DNA from: Gammaproteobacteria bacterium
Lineage (GTDB): Bacteria > Pseudomonadota > Gammaproteobacteria > JAJDOJ01
NCBI GenBank assembly: GCA_026984215.1
Contig: JALSSO010000068.1
Span: 62,001 to 126,000 of the forward strand
Direction: 5' to 3'
Length of the DNA stretch: 64,000 nucleotides
In this document: piece after piece, positions 21,412 through 30,264 of the stretch
Numbering within the stretch: position 1 is the stretch's first letter
How the letters are laid out: the number at the start of each line of letters is the position of its first letter
Notes under the pieces: model-generated
Told to the model about the DNA's origin: nothing
Seen by the model: the letters and a program-made list of their open reading frames with translations, nothing else
Database searches by the model: none
Translations under genes and position numbers: made by a program

Positions 21412-21882
21412 TCAGAACTCTGGAACCACCCGTACCCGGGCGACCGCATCCAGCGGGATCCGCACCGTGCCCTCGGCGTCTTCGAGCTCGAGCCAGCCAT
21501 CCCGCCAGTCCCGGATGCGGCCCTTGAACCGCCGCCGGCCGTCGAGCTTGTGTTCCGTGCGCACCTGAACCACATCCCCCGCGTGGCGACGCAACTGTTG
21601 TTCGTTGAACAGCGGCCGATCCAGCCCGGGGGAAGACACCTCCAGCGTATACGCGCCGGGGATCGGATCCTCCACGTCCAGCACACTGCCGAGCTGGCGG
21701 CTCACCCGCTCGCAGTCCTGCAGGGTGACCCCCTGCGGATGCTCGATGTAGACACGCAGGATCGGGTGGCGCTGCCTGGGATCGAACTCCACGCCCCACA
21801 GTTCGTAGCCCAGTCCCCGCACCACGGGAGCGATCAGATCCACCACCTCGCGGGGCGCCGATTGTAACGTCCACTGCGTCAT
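21412..21882 (-). CDS. rimP: ribosome maturation factor RimP
   Basis: A 156-residue 30S assembly factor. Motifs LGYELWGVEFD, LRVYIEHPQGVTLQDCERVSRQL, VSSPGLDRPL and a C-terminal SH3-like domain match RimP. The start codon lies directly after a hairpin and a long T-tract (see the attenuator), so no ordinary Shine-Dalgarno is present. Confidence 0.96.
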   Translation of the reverse strand: MTQWTLQSAPREVVDLIAPVVRGLGYELWGVEFDPRQRHPILRVYIEHPQGVTLQDCERVSRQLGSVLDVEDPIPGAYTLEVSSPGLDRPLFNEQQLRRHAGDVVQVRTEHKLDGRRRFKGRIRDWRDGWLELEDAEGTVRIPLDAVARVRVVPEF

Positions 21883-21884
21883 CC

Positions 21885-21914
21885 AAAATAAAAAAAGGGC
21901 TTACGCCCCTGTTT
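21885..21914 (-). terminator. intrinsic terminator/attenuator just before rimP
   Basis: On the minus strand GGGC-GTAA-GCCC, a 4-base GC core with a GNRA-type loop and weaker flanking A-U/G-U pairs, is followed by TTTTTTTATTTT and then the rimP ATG two bases later. The stem is short but the T-tract is the longest in the window. Confidence 0.5.
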
Positions 21915-22031
21915 CCCGCGGACCCGATCCACCGGCGACGACGGATCCGATCCAGAAACGAACATGGCCCCTCGTGGGGGCCATCGCCAAGCGCCGACCA
22001 TCGACAGGGCAGTGCCCCTGTCAATCGCGGT

Positions 22032-22060
22032 AGTATAGCAACAACCCGCGCCGGGCCCAA
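22032..22060 (-). promoter_or_regulatory. candidate promoter of the rimP-nusA-infB operon
   Basis: On the minus strand TTGGGC (22060-22055), a 17-base spacer and TATACT (22037-22032). Confidence 0.6.
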
Positions 22061-22224
22061 GCCGGGCGGGACGGTCGTCGTACGCCGAGGTACGCCCGCG
22101 CTTGCGTCCAGCCGCGAGGTCGGTCCGGGACGCCACGGCCGCCTTGAAATCCAAGGGCCGGACCGCATCTACAGCAGGTCCTTGCACAGCCCAGCCTCAG
22201 ACCAACAAAACAAAGGCCCATCCG

Positions 22225-23181
22225 ATGAAATTCAGGGATTACTACGAGGTCCTCGGCGTCAAGCGCGACGCCACGCAGGACGAAATCAAACGCGCCTATC
22301 GCAAACTGGCCAGAAAGTATCACCCCGACGTGAGCAAGGAGGCGGACGCGGAAGATAAGTTCAAGGAGGTGCGCGAGGCCTACGAGGTCCTCAAGGACCC
22401 GGAAAAGCGCGCCGCCTACGACAAGTTCGGGCAACACTGGCGAGAAGGCCAGGAGTTCACCCCACCCCCGGACTGGGATGCCGGATTCGAGTTCTCGGGC
22501 GGCGGTTACACCGAGGCCGAGGGCTTCAGCGACTTTTTCGAGACCTTGTTCGGCGCCCGCGCCGGCGCGGGATTCCACCGGACCGGCGCGGGCGCGCGCG
22601 GGTTCCGGATGAAGGGCGAAGATCACCATGCCAAGATCCTCATCGATCTGGAGGACGCCTTCCACGGCACCACCCGCAGCATCACCCTGCAGGTCCCCGA
22701 GGTGGACGAGCGCGGGCGCGTCACCACGCGTACCCGCACCCTCAATGTGCGTATCCCCAAGGGAATCACCGAGGGGCAGCGGATTCGCCTGGCCGGTCAG
22801 GGCGGGCCCGGTGTGGGCGGAGGGCCGGCAGGCGATCTGTACCTGGAAGTCCGCTTCCGGCCCCATCCGATCTATCGTGTGGACAAGCGCGATCTCTATC
22901 TGGACCTGCCCGTCACCCCTTGGGAGGCGGCGCTCGGCGCCACGGTGCCCGTACCCACACCCGGCGGGACGGTGGAGGTGAAGATCCCACCCGGGACCCA
23001 GTCGGGACAGAAACTGCGCCTCAAAGGCAAGGGACTGCCGGGCAAGAAACCGGGAGACCTGTATGTCGTGCTCAAGATCGTCACCCCCGAGCCCAAGACG
23101 GCCGAAGACCGCGCCCTTTATGAACGCATGGCGAAACAGATGCCCATGAACCCCCGCGCTGCCCTGGGAGTAGGACGATGA
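22225..23181 (+). CDS. cbpA: CbpA-type DnaJ-like co-chaperone
   Basis: A 318-residue J-domain protein. The J domain has [21 protein letters not shown] and the HPD motif in KYHPDVS (about residue 34). A Gly/Phe-rich linker and two C-terminal substrate-binding domains follow, without the DnaJ zinc-finger cysteines, which separates it from DnaJ. CbpA in E. coli binds curved DNA and works with DnaK. The overlapping cbpM gene supports the assignment. Confidence 0.92.
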   Translation: MKFRDYYEVLGVKRDATQDEIKRAYRKLARKYHPDVSKEADAEDKFKEVREAYEVLKDPEKRAAYDKFGQHWREGQEFTPPPDWDAGFEFSGGGYTEAEGFSDFFETLFGARAGAGFHRTGAGARGFRMKGEDHHAKILIDLEDAFHGTTRSITLQVPEVDERGRVTTRTRTLNVRIPKGITEGQRIRLAGQGGPGVGGGPAGDLYLEVRFRPHPIYRVDKRDLYLDLPVTPWEAALGATVPVPTPGGTVEVKIPPGTQSGQKLRLKGKGLPGKKPGDLYVVLKIVTPEPKTAEDRALYERMAKQMPMNPRAALGVGR

Positions 23182-23489
23182 ACCATCCGCTGGACGTGTT
23201 GACCGGTCAGATCCTGGACGAGGAGGCCCTGCTGGGCCTGCGCGAGGTGTGCGACCTGTGTGGCGTGCACGCCGAAGCCATCATCGAAATGGTCGAAGAG
23301 GGCATCGCCGAGCCGGTGGGCCGCCGCCCCCTGGAATGGCGGTTCACCGGGCCGATGGTGGCGCGCCTGCAACGGGCGTTGCGCCTGCAGGCCGAACTCG
23401 GCGTCAATCTCGCCGGAGCGGCCCTTGCCCTCGACCTGTTGGACGAACTCGACGCGCTGCGCCGCACCCTGTGCCGCTACGGGACCTAG
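23178..23489 (+). CDS. cbpM: CbpM-type chaperone modulator
   Basis: A 103-residue helical protein with a MerR-like segment ([26 protein letters not shown]) and C-terminal helices. It overlaps cbpA by 4 bases (ATGA). CbpM binds the CbpA J domain and blocks its activity; that role is inferred from family and context. Confidence 0.88.
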   Translation: MNHPLDVLTGQILDEEALLGLREVCDLCGVHAEAIIEMVEEGIAEPVGRRPLEWRFTGPMVARLQRALRLQAELGVNLAGAALALDLLDELDALRRTLCRYGT

Positions 23490-23521
23490 CCCCGAGACGG
23501 CTATCCGCCGCCGGCGCCGGG

Positions 23522-24103
23522 TCAACCCGCCAGCCGCTCCAGGATCGCCCGGAAGTGGCGCGAGTTCGCAATCAGGATGCCCACTTTGTCGGCCCACTTC
23601 TGCAGCCCCTCGTCGCCGGAGACCACCGTACCGTCGAGTTCGTAGGCGAGCAGCAGGACGTCGGCATCCTCGCGGCTGTCCAGGATCCCACGGCGCAGTG
23701 CTTCCCGGTACCGAGAGCGCAACCGGTTCACCAACCGCCCCACGTCCTCGGCGGTGGTGGCACCGCCCGCCTCCTTGGTCAGCTCCTCGGCGATGCGCAG
23801 GCCGCGGTCCACCCGCAGACGAACCTCGTCGATGAACTCATAGAGGATTTCGCTGGGAATCATGAGACTGTAGCGACGCGGCGAGCGAATGCGCACCAGG
23901 GCCTCGAAGTCGGCGGCGAGATCTCCGAGATGCTTCATCTTGGTCAGTTCGCCGTAGACCGAACTGGGCATGTAGAACTCGGCCCGGCTGCGCGCCGCCA
24001 CCTCCACGAAGACGCGCACCGCCTCCTCGGTGGTGGGCCCGAAGTGGCTGAACACGTCCGGATTCGTGAACAGGCTCGTATCGAGGACGAAACGTTCGAT
24101 CAT
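23522..24103 (-). CDS. HARP: RNA-free RNase P, PIN-domain protein (also named RNA ligase partner)
   Basis: A 193-residue PIN-like nuclease. The N-terminal motif [14 protein letters not shown] (Asp8), the helical insert, and the C-terminal acidic cluster [22 protein letters not shown] (Asp142, Asp146, Asp148), with Asp164 in [11 protein letters not shown], match HARP, the homologs of Aquifex RNase P. These small proteins remove 5' leaders from pre-tRNA without an RNA subunit. They were earlier annotated as RNA ligase partner proteins and are known from Aquificales, many archaea and scattered bacteria including Halorhodospira. No RNA ligase gene is next to it. Its role beside an expected ordinary RNase P is unknown. 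It is 100 bases downstream of the GGDEF gene on the same strand. Confidence 0.88.
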   Translation of the reverse strand: MIERFVLDTSLFTNPDVFSHFGPTTEEAVRVFVEVAARSRAEFYMPSSVYGELTKMKHLGDLAADFEALVRIRSPRRYSLMIPSEILYEFIDEVRLRVDRGLRIAEELTKEAGGATTAEDVGRLVNRLRSRYREALRRGILDSREDADVLLLAYELDGTVVSGDEGLQKWADKVGILIANSRHFRAILERLAG

Positions 24104-24203
24104 GAAACAATCCCCGCAAACAGGAAGCGCAAAAGGCCACCGGGCCACCGGCCCGGATGGCACGCACGGGGTATCGCTCCACCCGGTTCGCGTCGGATCC
24201 CGA

Positions 24204-26045
24204 TCATGTCGGGGAACAAAACCGGTAACGCCCGCCCCCGTCCCCTTTCGCCTGATACATGGCCTGATCGGCCCGCGTCTCCAGCAGCGCGGCGGCTTCC
24301 GCATCCTCCGGCCACACCGCGATACCGATGCTGGCCCCCATGCGAAGCGTCTCCCCCTCCATGTCCAGGGGCTCCGCCAAGGCCCGGCCCAATGAGCAGG
24401 CGATGGTGGCCAGCTCACCGCGCGCACCCACGTCGCAGATGAGCACCGTGAACTCGTCTCCGCCGCGCCGCGCCACCAGGTCGCAGCGCCGTACCTGCCC
24501 GCGCAACCGGTTGGCGGCGATTTGCAGCACCGAATCCCCTTTGTGATGGCCGAGCCGGTCATTGACCCGCTTGAAGTCGTCCAGGTCCACGAACAGCACA
24601 CCCAACCGCGCGCCGCGCCGCCGCGCATCGGCCACGGCCTCGCGCAGGCGCCGCTCGAACAGCCGCCGGTTGGGCAACCCTGTCAAAGGATCGTGATCGG
24701 CCAGGTGTGCCAGTTCGCTCCGGGCCCGGTGCTGCTCGGTCACGTCCTGTACCACCCCGATGATCGCGCGCACGCGGCCGTCGGTGCGGCGTTCCATGTC
24801 AGCGAGGATCCGGATCGCCCGCCAGCCCCCGGCACCGTCGCAGACACGGCATTCCACGTCGAGCACGTCCCCGGAGCGCAACACCCGCCCCAACGCCCGC
24901 CGCACCGCGGCCCGATCCTCCGGATGCAGGCGCTCCCAACAGGCCCGCGGGGTACACACTGGATCGTGCGCACCGCAGATGCGCGCGCACATGCCCGAGC
25001 ACCGGACCTGCCCCGTACTCCGGTCCCAGCGCCAGGTTCCGATTCCAGCGATCTGCTGTGCCCTGCGCAGGCCCGCCTGGCTCGCACGCAACTCATCCTC
25101 GATGCGCCGCCGCTCCATGGCGTGCCCGATCATCACGCTGGCCGAACGCAGCAAGGCCAGGTCGGGCTCTCCCCATTCCGCCATGGTGCGCACCGCATCG
25201 AAGCCGACGAAGCCGGCACAGCGGCCGGAGACCTGCAACGCGACATTGATCATGGAGCGGATTCCCTGGACTTTCAGCTCCTCGCGCAAGGCGCTCGCCG
25301 AGTCGGGCAACGCGTCCGTGCACGGCACGAGCACGAAGCCGAACCGCTCGAGCTGTCGAAGATGCCACAGAAAGGGCCGGGCCGGTACATGCTGCGCGCG
25401 ATGCATCTGGGGAGAGACCCCGGCGGCGCACCATTCGTGTGTGTTGGTCAGCCACTCGCCGTCTCCGGACAGCCGGAACAAATAGGCGCGGTCGGCCCCC
25501 ATGAACCGCCCGATGGCGTGCAGGGTTTCGTCGATGGCGTCGTCGAGGGCCGTGCCCGGGGCCCGCAACAGGCGCAGGGCGATGGACGAGAGCAGCCCCT
25601 CGAAGGCCAGCCGGCGGTCCACCGGACGGCCTGCCTCGTCCAGCGGGTACTGTTCCATGTCCAGGACCACCAGCGGGTCGCGAACCCCCAACCCCAGAAG
25701 CGCGGAGGCCTCTACCACACACCGGTAATGTGCCCCCTCGCGGGCATGATCCACCTGGTAGACGACGCTGCCACCGCCATCCACCGCGGCCTTCCAGTGG
25801 TGAACCACGTCCTGGCCGCAGGCCGGGTGTTCGCACGCCTCGCCCAGGGGGGCCCCCCGGTGCCGTTGCCAGTCCAGGCCGAGCATCCGTTCCGCGCGCG
25901 GACTCATGAATTGCAACCGTCCCTCGCGGTCCACGACCACGACCCCCCGCTCGGCCGAGGAAACCGCCAGGGCGAACGAGTCCCGCGCCCCGTCGTCTTC
26001 CTGCGTCCCCCCCGGCTTTCCGTGTGATGTTCCCGATCGCCCCAT
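24204..26045 (-). CDS. PAS-GAF-PAS-GGDEF diguanylate cyclase
   Basis: A protein of about 613 residues with no membrane helix, so probably cytoplasmic. A PAS-like domain ([22 protein letters not shown]) is followed by a GAF domain (about 180-330), a second PAS with PAC end (GVVQDVTEQ) and a C-terminal GGDEF domain. GGDEF itself is intact at about residues 528-532, and RRCD lies five residues before it, the usual RxxD inhibitory site. It should therefore make cyclic di-GMP with product inhibition; the sensed signal is unknown. The start is uncertain: 26045 is chosen as the nearest ATG before the first PAS, but longer forms are open. Confidence 0.85.
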   Translation of the reverse strand: MGRSGTSHGKPGGTQEDDGARDSFALAVSSAERGVVVVDREGRLQFMSPRAERMLGLDWQRHRGAPLGEACEHPACGQDVVHHWKAAVDGGGSVVYQVDHAREGAHYRCVVEASALLGLGVRDPLVVLDMEQYPLDEAGRPVDRRLAFEGLLSSIALRLLRAPGTALDDAIDETLHAIGRFMGADRAYLFRLSGDGEWLTNTHEWCAAGVSPQMHRAQHVPARPFLWHLRQLERFGFVLVPCTDALPDSASALREELKVQGIRSMINVALQVSGRCAGFVGFDAVRTMAEWGEPDLALLRSASVMIGHAMERRRIEDELRASQAGLRRAQQIAGIGTWRWDRSTGQVRCSGMCARICGAHDPVCTPRACWERLHPEDRAAVRRALGRVLRSGDVLDVECRVCDGAGGWRAIRILADMERRTDGRVRAIIGVVQDVTEQHRARSELAHLADHDPLTGLPNRRLFERRLREAVADARRRGARLGVLFVDLDDFKRVNDRLGHHKGDSVLQIAANRLRGQVRRCDLVARRGGDEFTVLICDVGARGELATIACSLGRALAEPLDMEGETLRMGASIGIAVWPEDAEAAALLETRADQAMYQAKGDGGGRYRFCSPT

Positions 26046-26276
26046 GCCCTGCCGCGCTCGCCTCCGCCTCGGACCGGGACACCGCCCCGGTGGAATCCGC
26101 CCTCTCCCTGCTCCATGCCGGGGAGGCATGCCCACCCCCGTGCAGGTCCTATAGGCCGCCGGCGACCGCTTTGCAAGCATTCCGCCGGACCGGACGCCCC
26201 ACGGCCGTCTCCCCGGCCCGGGTGCTTCGCGCCGGTCCCGAAGGCCCAACAGCCTGCCAAGGGGCCCGCTTCACGT

Positions 26277-27071
26277 TCATTTCAACCTGTCCAGGCGCAA
26301 GCGCTCCCGCTGGTCGAACAACCGCCTGCCGCCCCACCACACGGCGACCAAGGCGCCGAGTCCGGTGCCCCCGGTGATGAGAAACATGATGAGAATCTGG
26401 TACTTCACCGCCTCCATGGGCGGGTTTCCCGCCAGGATCTGGCCGGTCATCATGCCCGGCAGACTGACCACGCCGGCCGCGGCCATGGCGTTGATCATGG
26501 GCATCAAGCCCGTGCGCATGCTCAGCACGCGGATCTCGGCGATGGCCTGGCGGGCCGTCCGCCCCAAAAGCAACTGGGCCTCGATCTGGCCGGCGCGCTG
26601 CCTGGCCTCGCTCGTCAGCCGGTCCAGCGCCAACGACACCCCATTCATGGTGTTGCCCAGGATCATCCCCAACAACGGGATGGCGTACCGCGGATCGTAC
26701 CAGGGACGGGGCTCCAGGAGCGCCACGAGCGCCAGCGCGGTGACGCTGAAAGAAGAGGTGAACATGGCCCCGGTACCCAACCCATATCCCCACAAACCCC
26801 GGAACCGGTGCTTCTGCCGGGCGACCACCTCCCGGCCGGCCACGGCCAGCATGATGCAGGCGATCCCGCCCACCCACAGCGGGTTGGCCTGGGCGAACAC
26901 GGCGCGCAACACCCATCCGACGAGGAACAGCTGAACCGTCGTGCGCAGGGCGGCGACCAGCATCGCGGCGCTGGTGCCCAGATGCAGCCGCCAGCTCAGT
27001 GCCGCCAGGCCGAGTACCAGGCCGGCCGCCACGGCCAGGTCCCACGGCGTGACGGGGATCGTGCCGGTCAC
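26277..27071 (-). CDS. fetB: FetB-type ABC exporter permease (UPF0014)
   Basis: A 264-residue inner-membrane protein with about seven hydrophobic segments. Conserved motifs are ALRTTVQLFLVGWVL, YAIPLLGMILGNTMNG and SLPGMMTGQILAGNPP, which fit the UPF0014/FetB family. E. coli FetAB exports iron and protects against oxidative stress. It starts 3 bases after the fetA stop. Confidence 0.88.
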   Translation of the reverse strand: MTGTIPVTPWDLAVAAGLVLGLAALSWRLHLGTSAAMLVAALRTTVQLFLVGWVLRAVFAQANPLWVGGIACIMLAVAGREVVARQKHRFRGLWGYGLGTGAMFTSSFSVTALALVALLEPRPWYDPRYAIPLLGMILGNTMNGVSLALDRLTSEARQRAGQIEAQLLLGRTARQAIAEIRVLSMRTGLMPMINAMAAAGVVSLPGMMTGQILAGNPPMEAVKYQILIMFLITGGTGLGALVAVWWGGRRLFDQRERLRLDRLK

Positions 27072-27074
27072 GGT

Positions 27075-27698
27075 TCAAGCCGCCGCCCGCCGGGCGCCGC
27101 CCAGCTCCAACACCCGGTCCGGCCGGATCCGTTCACGCTGGTCTGGCTGGTGCCCCACCCAGATCACGCCCACCCCATCGCGTTTCCGCTGCCCGGCGAT
27201 CAGCCCCTCCACGCGCCGGGTGTTGGCCGGATCGAGATTGGCGGTCGGCTCGTCGAGCAGCAGCACACGGGGCCGGTTGGCGAGCAGACGCAGCAGCGCC
27301 AAGCGCTGCCGTTCCCCGCTGGAGAGCCCGCCGACGGGCCGGTCCAGGATCCCGGCGTCGAGCCCCAACGCATCGAGCTCGGCCGCCGCGGGCTGGGGAT
27401 CGAAATGGTCACGGACCCGCGGCGCCCACCATTGCGGTTCGGCCGGAAGCAGTCCCACGAGCCGACGCCAGCGCGCCGCAGGCACGGCTTCCCGCGCCGT
27501 GCCATCCAGGCGCACCTCGCCCTCGCTGGGATCCAGATCGGCGATGGCGCGCAGCAACCGACTCTTGCCGGCCCCGGACGGGCCCTGGACGAAGATCAGC
27601 CCTCCCGGAGGGAGCTCGAAGCCGACCGGACCGAAGTGGGCGCCCCGCAGCCCACGGACCGCCAGCCTGGGGATCGACGGTCGGGGGGGACCGTTCAA
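27075..27698 (-). CDS. fetA: FetA-type ABC exporter ATPase
   Basis: A 207-residue ABC ATPase with Walker A GPSGAGKS, signature LSSGERQ, Walker B VLLLDEPTANLD and switch histidine in WVGHQPDQ. The start is a TTG at 27698, lying 2 bases past the carbonic anhydrase stop with no clear ribosome site. Translation is probably coupled to that gene. Pairing with fetB supports the iron-export assignment, which remains inference. Confidence 0.85.
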   Translation of the reverse strand: MNGPPRPSIPRLAVRGLRGAHFGPVGFELPPGGLIFVQGPSGAGKSRLLRAIADLDPSEGEVRLDGTAREAVPAARWRRLVGLLPAEPQWWAPRVRDHFDPQPAAAELDALGLDAGILDRPVGGLSSGERQRLALLRLLANRPRVLLLDEPTANLDPANTRRVEGLIAGQRKRDGVGVIWVGHQPDQRERIRPDRVLELGGARRAAA

Positions 27699-27699
27699 G

Positions 27700-28449
27700 C
27701 TAGCGGCTGCGCAACGGCGTGCGACCGTTGAGCGGCTGCACCGGGCGCGCGTTGGCCCCCATGATCCGGCCGAGGCGGTGCAGCAAGCCAGGTGGGACCT
27801 CCACGGGCTCGGTCAACACGAACCACTCCACCCCCTCGGTGCACGGTGGCGTGGTGAGCGACCCTCGATAATAGACATAGTCCCGGCGGGCGGGCAGCAG
27901 GTCCTCCGGATCGATCCGCAACGCCCGCACCGGATAGCGTTGATGCTCCAGGGTGGGCAGCGCCCCCCACAGGCTGGAGAACGTGCTGCCCGACCATCGC
28001 CCGGGCACCAGCCACACCGCCACCACCGCCAAGGTCCCGTCATCGGCCCGGTGCACCAGGTGCAGCTCCGCCGGTGCCGGCATCCCCCAGCGCAGGTGCT
28101 CGCTCGGCGTGTGGAAGTGAAACTGCACGAGCCGGTAACGGTTCACCCCGGCGTGCAACGTGGAACCCGGCGCGACGTCGAACCGGATGGTGTGTCCGTT
28201 GTTGACCACCGTCTCCGCCCAGCTGCGATAGTCGAATTCCAGGGGTGGCAATCGGGCGGGAAGCGCAGCCCCCACGTCGATGGGCGACTGCCGGGTGCCG
28301 TCGCCGCACAGCGCCCACGGTTCGGCGAGCGAGCCCCAGTGTTCCGGCCCCGTCTCGCCGACATAGCTCCAGTGCACCCCCTCCGAGGCCTGCGCCAGGC
28401 ACACCACCCAGAACCATAGAACCACCCCGATCCAGATCCGCCGTCCCAT
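27700..28449 (-). CDS. periplasmic alpha-type carbonic anhydrase
   Basis: A 249-residue exported zinc enzyme that interconverts carbon dioxide and bicarbonate. The signal peptide runs to about AQA. The alpha-class core is clear: RQSPIDV, the zinc histidines in VQFHFHTPSEH and ELHLVH, and LTTPPCTEGVEWFVL. The ATG at 28449, with a GGGGG ribosome site, gives a clean signal peptide and is preferred over one 8 codons upstream. It is the first gene of an apparent CA-fetA-fetB unit. Confidence 0.93.
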   Translation of the reverse strand: MGRRIWIGVVLWFWVVCLAQASEGVHWSYVGETGPEHWGSLAEPWALCGDGTRQSPIDVGAALPARLPPLEFDYRSWAETVVNNGHTIRFDVAPGSTLHAGVNRYRLVQFHFHTPSEHLRWGMPAPAELHLVHRADDGTLAVVAVWLVPGRWSGSTFSSLWGALPTLEHQRYPVRALRIDPEDLLPARRDYVYYRGSLTTPPCTEGVEWFVLTEPVEVPPGLLHRLGRIMGANARPVQPLNGRTPLRSR

Positions 28450-28507
28450 CGTCACCCCCGTATCGCTGAACATCGGTCTCCAACGCCACCGCGACGCACC
28501 GCGCCGG

Positions 28508-28990
28508 CTACGCGGCCGCCTGTTTCGCCGCGCGAATGGTCTCCAGGACCTTGGCCGGATGGTCGGCGGCCCGGGTCACCCGCCGCCAGTGTTTCACCAC
28601 GCGGCCCTCGGGATCGATCCACACCGTGGAACGGATCACACCCACGGTCTTGCGCCCGTACAGGGTCTTCTCGCCCCAGGCGCCGTAGCGCTCCATCACC
28701 TGCTTGTCCGGATCGGACAACAGAACGAAGGGGAGACCATGCTGGCTGGCGAACTTTTCGTGGGAGGCCGGACTGTCGGGCGAGATCCCGATCACCGCCA
28801 CCCCGAGCTTTTCGAACTCCGGCCACAGGTCGCGGAACCCCTGCGCCTCCTTCGTACATCCCGGTGTGTTGTCCTTGGGGTAGAAATACACCACCACGTC
28901 CCTCCCGCGGAAATCGTGCAGGGACACCGCGTTTCCACGGGCATCGTTCAGGGTGAAATCCGGGGCGGGAGCCCCTTCTTCTATGGCCAT
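28508..28990 (-). CDS. bcp: Bcp/PrxQ-type peroxiredoxin lacking the usual resolving cysteine
   Basis: A 160-residue thiol peroxidase of the AhpC-TSA family. The peroxidatic site is YPKDNTPGCTKEAQGFRD. The cysteine in PGCT is present, but the resolving cysteine commonly found five residues later is glutamine here (KEAQG). It should therefore act as a 1-Cys enzyme or use an external thiol. It lies 58 bases before the carbonic anhydrase start on the same strand. Confidence 0.92.
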   Translation of the reverse strand: MAIEEGAPAPDFTLNDARGNAVSLHDFRGRDVVVYFYPKDNTPGCTKEAQGFRDLWPEFEKLGVAVIGISPDSPASHEKFASQHGLPFVLLSDPDKQVMERYGAWGEKTLYGRKTVGVIRSTVWIDPEGRVVKHWRRVTRAADHPAKVLETIRAAKQAAA

Positions 28991-29117
28991 CTGGGTCGCC
29001 TCCTCGTGTGGACTGGCACCGGCAGCCGGCGCGCCGACGGGATTATACCCGCATGGCGGACCCGGGCCGCGAATCTACCGCCGGGCCGCCCTGGACGGGC
29101 GGCCATGGCGCACGACC

Positions 29118-29146
29118 GTCACCCCGACGAGCGATGGAGATATACT
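29118..29146 (+). promoter_or_regulatory. possible promoter of the gspC-F genes
   Basis: TATACT at 29141-29146 with a poor -35 (GTCACC) at 17 bases, 44 bases before the gspC ATG. Confidence 0.35.
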
Positions 29147-29189
29147 TCATCGATTCTGGATCGCGCCCCAGCCGAAACAACCCCCGTTC

Positions 29190-30116
29190 ATGGCCACGAC
29201 CCGCCTGACCTCGCTCCCGGAAGCCCAGCTCGAACGCATCAACCACCTGGCTTCGCGGCTGGTCCTCGCGTTGCTGGTGGTGGCGCTCGCCCACACGGCG
29301 GCCCGCATCACCTGGGAGCTGGTCGCACCCGCCCCGAAAGAACCGCTCGCCCTGCCGGGCCCCACCCCGCCGAGCACCGCGACCGCAACCCGCCCGGCCG
29401 ATCATGCAGCGCGTATCGTGAACGCGCACCTGTTCGGAGTAGTCCAGTCCAGGCCGCAGATCGTCCAACCCGCATCCGTACCCGAGACCCGGCTCAATCT
29501 GACCCTGCGCGGGGTGCTCGCGGCGCCCGGGGAGCAGGCCATCGCGCTCATCGCCAGCGGTTCCGGGCCCGAGTCCGTCTACCAGGTGGGCGACCGGCTG
29601 CCCGGCGGTGCGGTGCTCAAGGAGGTCCTGCCGGACCGGGTGGTGCTCGAACGCAACGGCCAGCTCGAGACGCTGAAGCTGCCCAGGGCCAAGACGACCG
29701 GGTTCAACACCAACGAACCTGCGCCGCGCGCCTCCGCCGGGGCGGGTGCGCCGGCCCGATCCTTCAGCGCCCTGCGCGAGCGGGCGGCCAGTCGGGCCCT
29801 GGCCCGCTTGAAACAGACGGCGCTGCGCAATCCCCAGGCCCTCGCCCGCATGATCCGGGCCACGCCCGTCGAGGAGAACGGACAACTGGTCGGGTACCGG
29901 GTCGCCCCGGGGACCAACCGCAGCCTGTTCACCCAGCTCGGGCTCCGGCCCGGTGACATCGTCACGCAGATCAACGGAATCACGCTCAGCGATCCGAACG
30001 ACACGCTGTCGGTGCTGCAGGTGCTGAACGATGCCGACCGGATCAGCATCACGGTGCGGCGTAACGGCACGGAGACCACCCTGACCCACGCAATCGGCGA
30101 GACCGGTGGTGGATGA
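29190..30116 (+). CDS. gspC: type II secretion protein C
   Basis: A 308-residue bitopic inner-membrane protein that links the inner-membrane platform to the secretin. It has a cytoplasmic stub and one membrane helix (about 24-42). The periplasmic homology region follows (IVNAHLFGVVQ ... LRGVLAAPGEQAIALI ... YQVGDRLPGGAVL). A C-terminal PDZ domain contains LGLRPGDIVTQINGITLSDP. The ATG at 29190 puts the helix at the expected place. Confidence 0.93.
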   Translation: MATTRLTSLPEAQLERINHLASRLVLALLVVALAHTAARITWELVAPAPKEPLALPGPTPPSTATATRPADHAARIVNAHLFGVVQSRPQIVQPASVPETRLNLTLRGVLAAPGEQAIALIASGSGPESVYQVGDRLPGGAVLKEVLPDRVVLERNGQLETLKLPRAKTTGFNTNEPAPRASAGAGAPARSFSALRERAASRALARLKQTALRNPQALARMIRATPVEENGQLVGYRVAPGTNRSLFTQLGLRPGDIVTQINGITLSDPNDTLSVLQVLNDADRISITVRRNGTETTLTHAIGETGGG

Positions 30117-30264
30117 GCCCGCCTGCACCGACATCCCGCCGGCACCCCACCGACGGGGCACCCGGGCGACCGCCCACTCCAAGTCGGAGAATGCAGTAGA
30201 ATTGCCCACCAGCGCCAGCCCAGGCGTCCCGCCGGACCGAACCCATTGCCACCAGGACTGTTCC

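Larger units (their letters stand above)
21883..22224 (-). ncRNA. candidate rimP-operon leader with attenuator
   Basis: No protein gene is supported in these 342 bases. From the promoter near 22037 a leader of roughly 140 bases would run towards rimP. It holds the stem GACAGGG/CCCTGTC (22003-22022), the 8-base stem ATGGCCCC/GGGGCCAT (21964-21984) and, directly before the rimP ATG, a terminator-like hairpin. A leader RNA family ending in an intrinsic terminator is known upstream of rimP in gammaproteobacteria; whether this one belongs to it needs a covariance search. The part beyond 22060 would hold the upstream region of cbpA. Confidence 0.5.

Noticed and set aside
22017-22024. Perfect TTGACA on the minus strand upstream of rimP.
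   Set aside because: It lies downstream of the TATACT and has no -10 at 16-18 bases; it is part of a hairpin.
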